Assembly (NCBI GenBank): GCA_951394045.1
Contig: OX595989.1
Location: 558,001-622,000, forward strand
DNA: 64,000 nucleotides
Reading direction: 5' to 3'
Source of the DNA: Nitzschia sp. DOCU1
Taxonomy: Eukaryota; Bacillariophyta; Bacillariophyceae; Bacillariales; Bacillariaceae
Shown: one piece after another, positions 1-8,952 of the stretch
Layout: each line of letters opens with the position of its first letter
Numbering within the stretch: position 1 is the stretch's first letter
Program-made: the position numbers and the translations under genes
Notes under the pieces: generated by a model
What the model saw: the letters and a program-made list of their open reading frames with translations, nothing else
Told to the model about the DNA's origin: nothing
Database searches by the model: none

Positions 1-60
1 TGAATTGCGGCATGGCAGACCGACGAGTCGGCTTTGCGTCATATCTACATGGCGGTCAAG
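1..60 (+). pseudogene. Fragment resembling the neighbouring alpha/beta hydrolase gene
   Basis: The first 50 or so bases closely match positions 1155-1206 inside the hydrolase gene at 524-1618, including a shared stretch encoding Gln-Thr-Asp-Glu-Ser-Ala-Leu. After about position 50 the two diverge, and the fragment's frame runs on without family features to a stop near 190. It could be the relic of a tandem paralogue that extends beyond the left edge. The match is short, so this is tentative. Confidence 0.4.
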
Positions 61-523
61 ATAGGTCGGCCCGTCTTTGGCGTGGTTCGTCCTCGTCACC
101 GACTGCTGGTAACACGGCCGCGGCCAGGTTTTGATAAAGAAAATGCACATGGACTCTTCCGCTCTCTTACTGATCTGTGGAGACCTATGTGAGGGGCTCT
201 ACCCTCGGTTTAAGAAGCGACTGGGATCCGCCATTGTCTTTGGTGGTAGTAAAACGCATAGTAGGGATTAGAGAATGACTTGGAGTGGAGTCACGATAGT
301 CAAATGTGGCGGGAATCGTCGGGACGACTTAAAATTAGATAGCTATTTTTGTAGCATGACTTCACGAAGGGTCATTCATTCTCACTGTCCCGAATCCCAA
401 AAGATACTGCTCTCAACTCCCAGCGACGATGATATCGTTCGCGTTTCTAAAGATCCTTCAGCTGTACTGTTCATGAGATTTGTCTCCAGTACATACACAA
501 AAACGTGACGACAGTGTGCGAAA
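61..523. other. Intergenic stretch upstream of the hydrolase gene
   Basis: No convincing gene is seen. Short ORFs on both strands overlap each other and lack recognisable domains. It presumably holds the promoter and 5' leader of the gene starting at 524. Confidence 0.5.
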
Positions 524-1618
524 ATGGTTATGGTTGCTGTTCCCTCCAAGACGACGAATCCTCCAGAGCGGAGGTGGCGGCGTAATCTTAGCATGGTCGT
601 CGTCGCCGTCGTCATCCTGGGAATTGCAAAACAGAACTCATTGGACTTGCGGTTCGAACGTCTCAATAGTTCGACTTCGTCGAAGGCTTCGTCTCTTGTT
701 TCCAGCTCCTCTAGTCTTGCCAAGATTCCCAACGTCCACGCCAAGCGGGAGATAATTCATGGGGTTGATGTTCTTTTTGCGGAACCACCAGACGACAAAG
801 TGAAGGGACTATTCTTCGTTGCTCATGGATGCTCCCACTCAAATACCGACTGGTTTGTGGGTTGTGAAGGATGTATTGGCCTGCCTGAAGAACGTGCCAT
901 CGTTCAAATTGGTCTGGATCATGGTCTTGTGGTAGTGGCCGTATCGTCTTCCGATCGGGTATCCAAGTGCTGGGGTGCGTCTGATATCGAACCAGTTGGC
1001 CGAGTATTGCAGGAACTTTCGAAACGCTATCAGCCTGCTGGAAGTGATGCTTTTCGCATATTTGCCTTTGGAGCAAGCTCAGGAGGTTCTTTTGTAAGTG
1101 GCTTAGCGACGCCGTTGAAAGAAAGATTCGGCCTCCCCCTGTCGGGTTTCCTGTCGCAAATTGCTGCACGACAGACCGACGAGTCGGCTTTGTGCCAAGT
1201 CTACATTACAATGAATGGCGACAAGCGAACCGACGCTAATGCCCAAGAACTAGTGCGACAAGCCACTTCCTCGACGATTCCTGCACGACACATTCGCGTT
1301 CCACCTCAGCCAATACGACCCACCTATTTCGCAACGAGAATTCCAGAGATTACCGCAGCGGACTCTTCGAAAATGGCAGCGTCGTTGCAAGATGCAGGGC
1401 TGTTGGACGAGAATGGATACTTGCTTGAAAGTCCCCGTCGATCCAATTGGAGGGATGCGCTGAAAACTACAACACCAATAATCTCAGCAGTCGAAAATGA
1501 TTCCTTAGTAGCCGATGCATCGCCCATATCAGAAGTGATGAACGTGGCCGATGGAATGCACGAGATGACGAGAGATGGTGTCAAAGAGGCGCTAGAATTT
1601 TGCCTCTCAGCTTTATAA
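524..1618 (+). CDS. Membrane-anchored alpha/beta hydrolase-like protein
   Basis: The 364-residue product has a basic N-terminus followed by a hydrophobic segment (about 24-36) that would act as a signal anchor, then a Ser-rich stalk and an alpha/beta hydrolase-like domain. Seen in sequence: a His-Gly pair after a hydrophobic strand (about 101-102, possible oxyanion region), a nucleophile-elbow motif GASSG (183-187, candidate Ser185), and a late His (about 346) in a position that fits the catalytic His. The family is not recognised beyond the fold, so no substrate is proposed. It is intronless. The ATG at 524 is the first in frame; a second Met lies two codons on. A 14-bp inverted repeat lies about 75 bp past the stop. 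A fragment of a similar gene begins the window, suggesting a small local family. Confidence 0.7.
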   Translation: MVMVAVPSKTTNPPERRWRRNLSMVVVAVVILGIAKQNSLDLRFERLNSSTSSKASSLVSSSSSLAKIPNVHAKREIIHGVDVLFAEPPDDKVKGLFFVAHGCSHSNTDWFVGCEGCIGLPEERAIVQIGLDHGLVVVAVSSSDRVSKCWGASDIEPVGRVLQELSKRYQPAGSDAFRIFAFGASSGGSFVSGLATPLKERFGLPLSGFLSQIAARQTDESALCQVYITMNGDKRTDANAQELVRQATSSTIPARHIRVPPQPIRPTYFATRIPEITAADSSKMAASLQDAGLLDENGYLLESPRRSNWRDALKTTTPIISAVENDSLVADASPISEVMNVADGMHEMTRDGVKEALEFCLSAL

Positions 1619-1691
1619 TGTAGTCAGTGCGAGTGAATATCTTACTTGCAAGATCCCCTCATTCGCACCACAGAGCCGAGAACTACTCTGT

Positions 1692-1740
1692 TCAATCGAA
1701 TGGTATATGGGCTACGATTTGATGCCTACCATTCGATTGA
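1692..1740. repeat. Perfect 14-bp inverted repeat, 3' of the hydrolase gene
   Basis: TCAATCGAATGGTA (1692-1705) and its exact reverse complement (1727-1740) flank a 21-base loop. In RNA this would be a strong hairpin in the 3' UTR of the hydrolase gene; in DNA it could be a remnant of a small inverted-repeat element. No target duplication is visible. Confidence 0.7.
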
Positions 1741-2035
1741 TCCACTCTATCAGCGTGGGCTGGACGATGAAATAGCTCTTCAACTAGCTTTTGCAAACAA
1801 TATTTCTTAGTACGGTGTTCCTTTTAAATGGATTTTATTTTAGATGTTTGCTTTCGTTTACTTTTTGTATTGATTGTTTTTGTGTTTTAGGTTTCGCTAT
1901 GCCTATGTTTTGTTTTTAGGCCTAACGTGAGCAAGATTTCTTTGTCCCGATACGCATGTTTCGTAAACAAGAGTGTTACAGTGGGCGTTTTTCGTTCTAT
2001 GATTGAATCTCTAAAGAACGCGAATGAATATGGAG
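1741..2035. other. Convergent intergenic region
   Basis: AT-rich, T-rich sequence between the ends of two convergent genes; it presumably contains both polyadenylation regions. No gene or repeat is seen. Confidence 0.5.
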
Positions 2036-4165
2036 CTAGTATCGGCCACGTCCATATCCTCGGCCACCACTACCACCACCACCTCGAAAGCCTCCGCCTC
2101 CTCCTCGGCCTCCCCGGAATCCACCGCCACCGCGTTCACCACGTCCACGGAATCCTCCACCTCGGGGGCCTCTGTCGCCCTGGCCGTACTCTCCTCGCGA
2201 ACCGCGTCCTCCACGATCGTCAAAGCGGTCGTCGTGGCGATCGTGACGGCTAGAAGACTGGTGCTGAGAGGATTCCCTTGGGCTAGGTCCATCCGAGGCA
2301 TGGTCGTCATAGCTGCGTTTGATACCGCGGCTGCCTTCGTCATCAAACGCATCACCGCCACGATCAGGTTCTGAGCTAAAGCGTCCACGACCTCTTCCTC
2401 CACCTCTACCCCCTCCGCGGGGGAAACCTCCTCCACGAGGGGCTCTGCCACCACTACCACGCCCACTTGGAGAGAAGCCGCCACCATGGTCGCCTCTGTA
2501 GCTGCCTCCACCATCGCTTGGTGGAGCAGCAACAACCCGTGCGCCAGTGGCTCCCACCGCCACTCTAGCCGGGCCTACCGAATAACCGACAGGCGGGCCA
2601 CGCCTACGGCGCTCCCGACGATTTTGCGTAGGAGTGTCAGCTGGTTTCTTTGGAGTTTCGTGCGCCTTCTCGTCCGGCAGGTCATCAGTGGCAAGAGATA
2701 GATTCCTGGTAGAATCATGCTTAGTTTCCTCGGTTTTAGGAGAGGCCTTATCATCATTAGATTTGTCAACATCCTTAGTGGGAGTCATCTCAGATTCAGG
2801 AGCCTTTGCATCCTTCTTGATCTCGTCATTCTTTGCTTCATTTTCCTTTTCGTTCGCTTCGGGATGTTCGTCTTCTTCTTTAGGCTTTTCAACCTCCACA
2901 GCAAATACATCGCCTCCGAAGTCGTCGTCGCCACCTCCGAATGGATCGTCAGCGTCCTTTTTGCGACTGGCCAGAGCCATTTTTCTGGACACGAGCACTC
3001 CCTTTTCGACACCATCTCCATCAAGAACATTGGCTTCCGCAGATTTGCTGGTATCGACAGTAGTCTCGGTTTCTTCCACTGCTTGCTTTTCTATCTCGTC
3101 AACCTTTTCCATGACTCCCTTGATGAATAGTTCGGCTGCTTTACGAAGACCCACATTTGGAATAAGATCATCTGGACTGACACCGTCCATGCCGGTAAGA
3201 GGGCAACGAAATCCGTTGTGTGTCAATGCATCACGAATACAAAGTTCGCAGGCCGTTCGGCCTTCGGGGTCCCAAGGCAATAACATGGCATTTTTGACTA
3301 CACCATTACAAATACCACACTGCAAATGTTCCGGAACTGTCGTAGCAGTCAATTTCAGAGCATAATCTAAGTCTCTTCGTGTACCAGCCGTGTTTTCCGA
3401 TTGACCTCCACCACGGTTGACCAACTCTTTGAATCCTAAAGCATTAGGCTGTAACAGAGGAACATTTGACTCTTCGCCTTCTGTTTGAGGCGGGGCCGTG
3501 AGATTTTGGAAGGTACGCGGAATACCAGTGGCACGTTTCTTTGGCATGAGCTGCTTTTCTTGTTCTCTGAGCTCGGGATCGGCGTTTGGCCGATAGTGAC
3601 TGGGCTTGGGCCCTCCATCAGGACCTCCACGGGGAGGTCCACCGCCCCCGCGACCAGCGCCACCAGTGTATCCACCGCCAGTCATGGCAGGCCCACTGGA
3701 TTGCATGCTAGTGGCGGCTTGAAGGGCCGCCAGTTCCTTGGCGTCGTCACCGCCGCCTTGGACGAACTCATCGTCGTCTCGAGCACGACTATCAATGGTA
3801 TAATAACCACTAGGGGCTGAACCAGGGACCATGGGTTGATGATGTGGGGCACCACCCCCACCTAAGGGAACACCCGCATGTTCATTGCGTGCCATTCGGG
3901 CCAGAAATCCATGGCCCCGAGCAGCAGGCAGACGCTGAACGATCAGACGGGTCCCTCTTGGCAGCAACATGCTCTCATTCGCATATTCTTCATTCGTATC
4001 GGCGTTTCGAACCGCCAGATCGAATTCCATAGAACCCGAATTATCGAGCTTCTTCGCCTTGACAATCGCTTTCTTGACATCAAAGAGACGAGCCGCCGAT
4101 CCCGGCAGCGGGAGGGCTTCAAACGTCGTCCCCGACTGGAACTTGTACAAAATGGTGGACGCCAT
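2036..4165 (-). CDS. RBBP6/Mpe1-like E3 ubiquitin ligase (DWNN + RING-type), zinc knuckle missing
   Basis: This 709-residue protein opens with a ubiquitin-like DWNN domain (about 1-78), the hallmark of the RBBP6/Mpe1 family, which links ubiquitination to mRNA 3'-end processing. A conserved TGIPR motif (about 213-217) precedes a RING/U-box-type domain (about 281-325) with Cys pairs CGIC, CELC and a late Cys321. The family usually has a CCHC zinc knuckle just before TGIPR; here that position holds a Gly/Pro-rich linker with no Cys. The central part is Lys/Glu-rich and the C-terminal 170 residues are RGG-rich, typical of RNA-binding tails. It is intronless. The ATG at 4165 begins directly with the DWNN strand. 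It is divergent to the phosphatase gene at 5274 across 1.1 kb. Confidence 0.85.
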   Translation of the reverse strand: MASTILYKFQSGTTFEALPLPGSAARLFDVKKAIVKAKKLDNSGSMEFDLAVRNADTNEEYANESMLLPRGTRLIVQRLPAARGHGFLARMARNEHAGVPLGGGGAPHHQPMVPGSAPSGYYTIDSRARDDDEFVQGGGDDAKELAALQAATSMQSSGPAMTGGGYTGGAGRGGGGPPRGGPDGGPKPSHYRPNADPELREQEKQLMPKKRATGIPRTFQNLTAPPQTEGEESNVPLLQPNALGFKELVNRGGGQSENTAGTRRDLDYALKLTATTVPEHLQCGICNGVVKNAMLLPWDPEGRTACELCIRDALTHNGFRCPLTGMDGVSPDDLIPNVGLRKAAELFIKGVMEKVDEIEKQAVEETETTVDTSKSAEANVLDGDGVEKGVLVSRKMALASRKKDADDPFGGGDDDFGGDVFAVEVEKPKEEDEHPEANEKENEAKNDEIKKDAKAPESEMTPTKDVDKSNDDKASPKTEETKHDSTRNLSLATDDLPDEKAHETPKKPADTPTQNRRERRRRGPPVGYSVGPARVAVGATGARVVAAPPSDGGGSYRGDHGGGFSPSGRGSGGRAPRGGGFPRGGGRGGGRGRGRFSSEPDRGGDAFDDEGSRGIKRSYDDHASDGPSPRESSQHQSSSRHDRHDDRFDDRGGRGSRGEYGQGDRGPRGGGFRGRGERGGGGFRGGRGGGGGFRGGGGSGGRGYGRGRY

Positions 4166-5273
4166 GACGATGTTCCCTGTCTCCTTCTTTCTGTTCTTGT
4201 CGTGTCGGGATCGACGATGGATTGCGTAAAGACACTAAAATAAAAGAATATGTCTAGAGGTTTTTCGAGAAAGCGTTTTCCGAAAGCCTAGCAACAAAAC
4301 CCACTGGGAGAGGTAGCGATAGCTTGATGATAGTGGCACAAGGAAGAACCCAAGAGCCGAAGCGATTCAATCGTAGTCAACGGCACTTGTGACGCCACAC
4401 GTTTGATAATCTCTGGTTGCCCTGCTTTGACAATGCACTCGGGGCAATGATGGACTTGGGTCACTTTTCAGTCACGAATTGGTGCACGTGGTGGCTCGTA
4501 GCAAGTCTACGTGGATCGTCGAACGCGGCGTCCTCAATCAATGAATGGCTTCTTGTATGGTGCCTTGCTGTACCTGTTTCTCTTGCTTTCTTTCACGCCA
4601 TCCACTTCTCCAATAATAGGACCACTACTCGCCTTCAAGGAAGACTTGAAAATGGATGAATACAGCAGGCAACTTCTGACAGGGTCCTTGTGGGGGTGGT
4701 CGCCAATGCCTCCTGACTCGGATTGAGGCGTCTCAAAATTATGGAATGGTCGGTGTCGCATCGCGTCATTCGGGGGGCGGGGGGGGGGGGACCGCCGAAC
4801 ACAAAAGAGCACGTCGGAAGCAGGTCGGGAAGACAGACAGACGCTGTTTCTCGGCCTTTGGATCTTTGATCCATCCGAATGAATGCTGATAGATCTGCAG
4901 TCATCGGTTCGCGCGCCAGCCCGTCCTATGACCCGCTGGCATCCAAAACGGCACCAAAAATTGAATGCCATGCAAGCGCGTGAGTGAGAGGCCGACGGCC
5001 ATCATCATCAAGCCGAAGCGGAGGACTACGAATAGAATGGGAACGCGAGAGATACACCGACAACAACAACATCATCAGGCCAGAGTACCCGAGGAACACA
5101 TCACACCGGTATACGACGTCTTGGATCCTCCTTGTACAGTAGTCTGCTCGGACACTTTGTTGTTATCCCGAAGTGTTACCGATTCAATCGGTTGTGAAGG
5201 TGCTGCGTTTTAGGAAGGGAGACGTTGATATTACCTTAGCTTTCGAGGATCTGAAAACAACGCCTGCGCCACC
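4166..5273. promoter_or_regulatory. Divergent promoter region with a G-tract
   Basis: The 1.1-kb space separates two divergently read genes and must hold both promoters. A run of six G, one C and twelve G lies at 4772-4790. An ORF at 4541-4726 begins with a hydrophobic stretch but has no other support. No gene is called. Confidence 0.45.
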
Positions 5274-7559
5274 ATGGGTTGCTGCGAATCGGTTGAAGAA
5301 AGCTCGTACTCGCAAAAGGGGCCGGAGACAGCTGTTAAGCAACCAGAAAAAGCCTTGCGTAAAGTTGATGCCTCTGACGAACCGAAAGAGATTCTTTGTG
5401 GTGGGTTGAGGTTGCGCTACGCCTTCCTGAGTCAGAAGGGTTACTACCCCGATGATCCTCACAAACCCAATCAAGATGCTTATAGCATCACGGAACGGTT
5501 TGGAAGCCGCGATTCGAACGATGCTCTCTTTGCAGTATATGATGGGCATGGCCGAGATGGGGACCTATGCGCTCAATTTGCTCGAGATAGGATCCCAGGC
5601 GCTTTAGCCAAGCACGTAAACAAAATGAAACAAAAAGAAGTTCGCGACCGTTCGGCAGAAATCGAACGACTTGCCAGGAATGATGGAGATCCTCTAGCTC
5701 ATGTGGAACTTTCGAAGGATCAGTTCCAGCAGGCGGCACTTCGAGCTCATGTTGAGACCAATCAGGCTATGCATCAAGATCCTAGTTTAGATGATTCCTT
5801 AAGTGGGACCACCGCCATTTCTGTTTACTTTCACGGACGTCGGAATCGAATTACTGTTTGCAATGTGGGGGACAGTCGTGCTATTATTGGTAAACAGGAT
5901 GGGCGCTCGCTCAAGGCCCTCCCCTTGTCTCGGGATCAAACGCCCTACCGCAAAGATGAACGAGCTCGAATCAAGGCTAAGGGCGCTCGTATCTTGAGTC
6001 TGGATCAGCTAGAAGGATTGGAACCCATAAACGAGCAGGAAGACTCGAACAACGATGAGGATCTTGAGCTTGGTGAAGAATTGGATGAAGGGGGCGATCC
6101 TCCTCGTGTTTGGAGTCCTAATGGTGACTACCCAGGCACGGCGTTTACCCGGTCTCTGGGAGATGCCATGGCCGAAGAACTCGGTGTCTTTGCCGAGCCC
6201 GAAATGCTGACCCGCGAAATCAAGCCAGAGGATCGTGTGATTGTCTTGGCTAGCGATGGTATTTACGAATTTTTGACCAACCAGAGTGTGGTCGATATCT
6301 GCGCCAAGTTTTCCGATCCTTTGGAGGCTTGCCGCGCTGTTGTTGCCGAGAGTTACGAACTATGGCTTCAGTATGAGTTGCGAACAGACGACATCACGAT
6401 CATTGTCATTTTCGTTGATCAAGTTTTGGAAGCAAACATGATGGCCCGTGAGTTCGTGACCTCGTCAATCCGTGACATGAGTGATCTTATTAGCGACAGT
6501 CGTCGAAGCGACAGTGCGGATCCTGTTGAGGCTATGACTGAGGAAGGTCTACGCCCTGTCCGTACGCGTATGACTAAGGAGAAGGCCCAAGAAATTGAAA
6601 AATTGAAACAACAGGCGTATAACGCCGACGAGGATTACATGGAAGAAATGAACAAAGAGGTGGATCTGGAGGAACTTTTCACAGTTAAGACCGCTTCCGA
6701 GAAAGCCCGTATTGCCGATGCGATCAAGACGTCAGTCATGTTCCGTAATATTACCGACGATCAGCGGGAAATGATTTTCGGTGTCATGGAACATATTCCT
6801 GTCAAGGCAGGAACATGGGTCATCAAGCAAGGATCCGTGGGTGATCGTTTTTACATTATCGACGAGGGTCATTTCGAAGTCCGCATTGTGGGGGATGGCG
6901 AAGTGGACGATGGTTCGGGAGGTGCTCTTATCCACGTCTATGAAGGCTCCGTGGGGAAGCACTTGCACCCATGCTTTGGAGAGTTGGCCCTCATGTACTC
7001 AGCGCCCCGTTCCGCGTCCATTATTGCGCGGACCGACGGTCATTTGTGGGGTTTGCACCGTTCTGCCTTTCGTCAAGTTTTGGCCCAAGCACAAGGTACA
7101 AGGAAGGAACTCGTCAAGACATTGGCGGCCATATCCATTTTCAAGGGACTCAACGAGGATGAGATCAAAAAGCTGGCCTCAGCTTTCGACGAGATTGCCT
7201 TTGGCCGCGGCGAAAATATTGTCGAGCAGGGACATTTTGGTGAATCTATGTTTGTCATCACCTCGGGATCGTGTGGTAAGTATTGCAGCAACGGGTCGGC
7301 TCTAGATGTTCGAGGTTGGACGAAACTCAATTGTGTGTTTTCCCCTTTCCCAGAACTGGTGAAATTGATCAAGGGAGTACCACGTAACCTTACGCTTAAG
7401 GCCGGCGACTATTTTGGTCACGAGGTGATGGTTGACCAACAAAAGTATGCTGCGACTGTGGTTTCGCTGCAAACGATGACGGGGTGGAGGGTCAATCGAT
7501 CAGTCCTTGCACAAACGGTGCCACTAGATAAACTGAGACGGGCCGGCCAACGGATGTAG
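5274..7559 (+). CDS. PP2C phosphatase fused to two cyclic-nucleotide-binding domains, likely acylated
   Basis: The product starts MGCCES, which fits N-myristoylation at Gly2 with palmitoylation at Cys3/Cys4, so membrane attachment is likely. A PP2C domain follows (about 45-382) with metal-site motifs NQD (66-68), YDGHG (89-93), GTTA (178-181), GDSRA (199-203), SDG (327-329) and TDD (371-373). Then come two cyclic-nucleotide-binding domains. The first (about 489-605) has an intact phosphate-binding cassette, FGELALMYSAPRSA. The second (about 620-755) is degenerate, with FGHE and no Arg. The open frame appears to contain a 78-nt intron (7276-7353: GTAAGT to CCCAG) whose removal keeps frame, restores a normal domain and gives 735 residues. 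Related plant and protist proteins add an AGC kinase; none is present here. The start has an excellent context (GCCACCATGG). Confidence 0.88.
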   Translation: MGCCESVEESSYSQKGPETAVKQPEKALRKVDASDEPKEILCGGLRLRYAFLSQKGYYPDDPHKPNQDAYSITERFGSRDSNDALFAVYDGHGRDGDLCAQFARDRIPGALAKHVNKMKQKEVRDRSAEIERLARNDGDPLAHVELSKDQFQQAALRAHVETNQAMHQDPSLDDSLSGTTAISVYFHGRRNRITVCNVGDSRAIIGKQDGRSLKALPLSRDQTPYRKDERARIKAKGARILSLDQLEGLEPINEQEDSNNDEDLELGEELDEGGDPPRVWSPNGDYPGTAFTRSLGDAMAEELGVFAEPEMLTREIKPEDRVIVLASDGIYEFLTNQSVVDICAKFSDPLEACRAVVAESYELWLQYELRTDDITIIVIFVDQVLEANMMAREFVTSSIRDMSDLISDSRRSDSADPVEAMTEEGLRPVRTRMTKEKAQEIEKLKQQAYNADEDYMEEMNKEVDLEELFTVKTASEKARIADAIKTSVMFRNITDDQREMIFGVMEHIPVKAGTWVIKQGSVGDRFYIIDEGHFEVRIVGDGEVDDGSGGALIHVYEGSVGKHLHPCFGELALMYSAPRSASIIARTDGHLWGLHRSAFRQVLAQAQGTRKELVKTLAAISIFKGLNEDEIKKLASAFDEIAFGRGENIVEQGHFGESMFVITSGSCGKYCSNGSALDVRGWTKLNCVFSPFPELVKLIKGVPRNLTLKAGDYFGHEVMVDQQKYAATVVSLQTMTGWRVNRSVLAQTVPLDKLRRAGQRM
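7276..7353 (+). other. Probable 78-nt in-frame intron in the PP2C-CNB gene
   Basis: GTAAGT donor and a pyrimidine-rich tract ending CCCAG. The length is divisible by three with no stop, so the unspliced frame stays open. Splicing joins SGSC to ELVKLIKG, which fits the beta-strand of a cyclic-nucleotide-binding domain; the 26 inserted residues do not. Confidence 0.8.
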
Positions 7560-7821
7560 ATGAGCGCTCCTTCACTACTCTATCAGCAAATATTCTTCCG
7601 GTTCACAGTACAATCGGAATGCGGGACGAGCATGATTATGTTTTCTTCCGTCGCATGATTGCGGGCGCATTGATCGCTGCTTTCTTGTGGTAGTCATAAC
7701 CTTTGGAAATTGTGTCAACGTCTAATGCATGTCACTAGTACCAAAGCCGAAACTATTTCAGATCAACTATCTGGGATACGGGCGGAAATAGCCTTCTTGC
7801 TACTTTCTGCTGAAGGGTTCG

Positions 7822-8313
7822 CTATAGTTCCGCGGAAGGTCCAACAATGCCTAGCTTGGGAATTTCAATTTTTGGGCACGTATCCATCACAACGTCCATG
7901 CCAGCATCTTTCGCTGTTTGTGCCGCCGCTTCGTTGACGACACCCACCTGCATCCAGATTGACTTAGCACCAACTGAAATGGCCTCGTCTACGATGGCAG
8001 GCACCGCCTCTGCATTCCGAAAGATATCTACCATGTCAACAGGCACGGGTATGGCACTCAAAGTTGCGTACACTTGTTGCCCCAAGATCTCCTTTCCCTC
8101 CAACCCTGGATTCACCGGGTATACTTCGTATCCTTTAGATACCAAATATTGCATTACGTAATACGAGGGTCGCTCCGGCTTTGGCGAAGCTCCAATCAAG
8201 GCGATCGTTTTGGTCTCCATCAAGACTTTTTTAATCACCGTCTCATCGCGGAAGCCTCGTGTTCCAGCAGCCATCGTAGTAAAAGCAAATGATATGAAAT
8301 CTTGAATTCGCAT
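7822..8313 (-). CDS. CoA-binding domain protein (YccU/CoA_binding_2 type)
   Basis: The product is a single Rossmann-type domain of the CoA_binding_2 family, close in size and pattern to bacterial YccU-like proteins, whose cellular role is poorly known. Seen: an N-terminal strand followed by IGASPKPERPS, the phosphate-binding loop region; YPVNPG after the second strand; a central PVDMVDIFR segment; and a C-terminal DTCPKIE motif common in this family. The ATG at 8313 gives 163 residues; the ATG at 8274 gives 150 and starts just before the conserved domain, so it may be the real start. It is intronless and convergent with the phosphatase gene. Two TGACGT elements lie about 200 bp upstream. Confidence 0.85.
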   Translation of the reverse strand: MRIQDFISFAFTTMAAGTRGFRDETVIKKVLMETKTIALIGASPKPERPSYYVMQYLVSKGYEVYPVNPGLEGKEILGQQVYATLSAIPVPVDMVDIFRNAEAVPAIVDEAISVGAKSIWMQVGVVNEAAAQTAKDAGMDVVMDTCPKIEIPKLGIVGPSAEL

Positions 8314-8952
8314 TGACCCCAGTCACCCTTTTACAGTTCTACGAAACGAAAGAGACAAATTCAGGAGAGCGATGCACCAATCTTTGTTTGTCTCGTCGTC
8401 CTCCTTTTCTCGCATCTCGCCCGAAGCACCTTCTTCGATTTTCAGATTTGCGCGCGCCGAGAGTGAGAGTCAGTCGTCGTCATGAACATCCAGTCGAACG
8501 GATCAAAATGACGTATGACGTACAGACCGCACCCGAGACCGACTGACTCGTTCGATCGTGATCCGTGGGAGCAAGGATGTAAATCGATGAGGATATTTGC
8601 TATGATGTTAGTATCCTTTCTTCAGTAATTCTATTACTCAAGTGTAGTAGTAGGCTCGCACGGTTTGTTTACACGCGTGGTGTAGTTGCATCTATATTGT
8701 TTTAATGATACTTTGCATGAGGGGTTCGTGAGGTCGAGAAAGCAGTTGGTGACAATTTCTAGTACTCCAATAGTGAGAACAACTTCATAATTGCACCGGT
8801 ACGCTTGGGGGATAGGGGGGTTTCACGGATTGTTCGATGAAGATGCGGTGGGAGGTGGGGCTCGAAATCCCAGCGAGGATGTTGCTCCTCATCGCAGATT
8901 TTGTATGGACATCTCCGGTCTGCTGGGGCGTAGATTCTACTCCACAACCATC
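8314..8952. promoter_or_regulatory. Intergenic region with paired TGACGT elements
   Basis: This holds the promoter of the CoA-binding gene (reading left) and the 3' region of the cyclophilin gene. Two TGACGT hexamers lie at 8509-8514 and 8516-8521. Such bZIP/CRE-like sites are known in diatoms as CO2/cAMP-responsive elements; function here is inference. No gene is seen. Confidence 0.45.

Noticed and set aside
711..1169. 152-codon minus-strand ORF inside the hydrolase gene
   Set aside because: Antisense shadow of the hydrolase coding frame.
4541..4726. 61-codon plus-strand ORF with a signal-peptide-like start
   Set aside because: Only a hydrophobic start supports it; no domain, and it lies in a promoter region.
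8840..8870. T-loop-like GGCTCGAAATCCC string suggesting a tRNA
   Set aside because: No matching acceptor, D or anticodon arms could be fitted around it.
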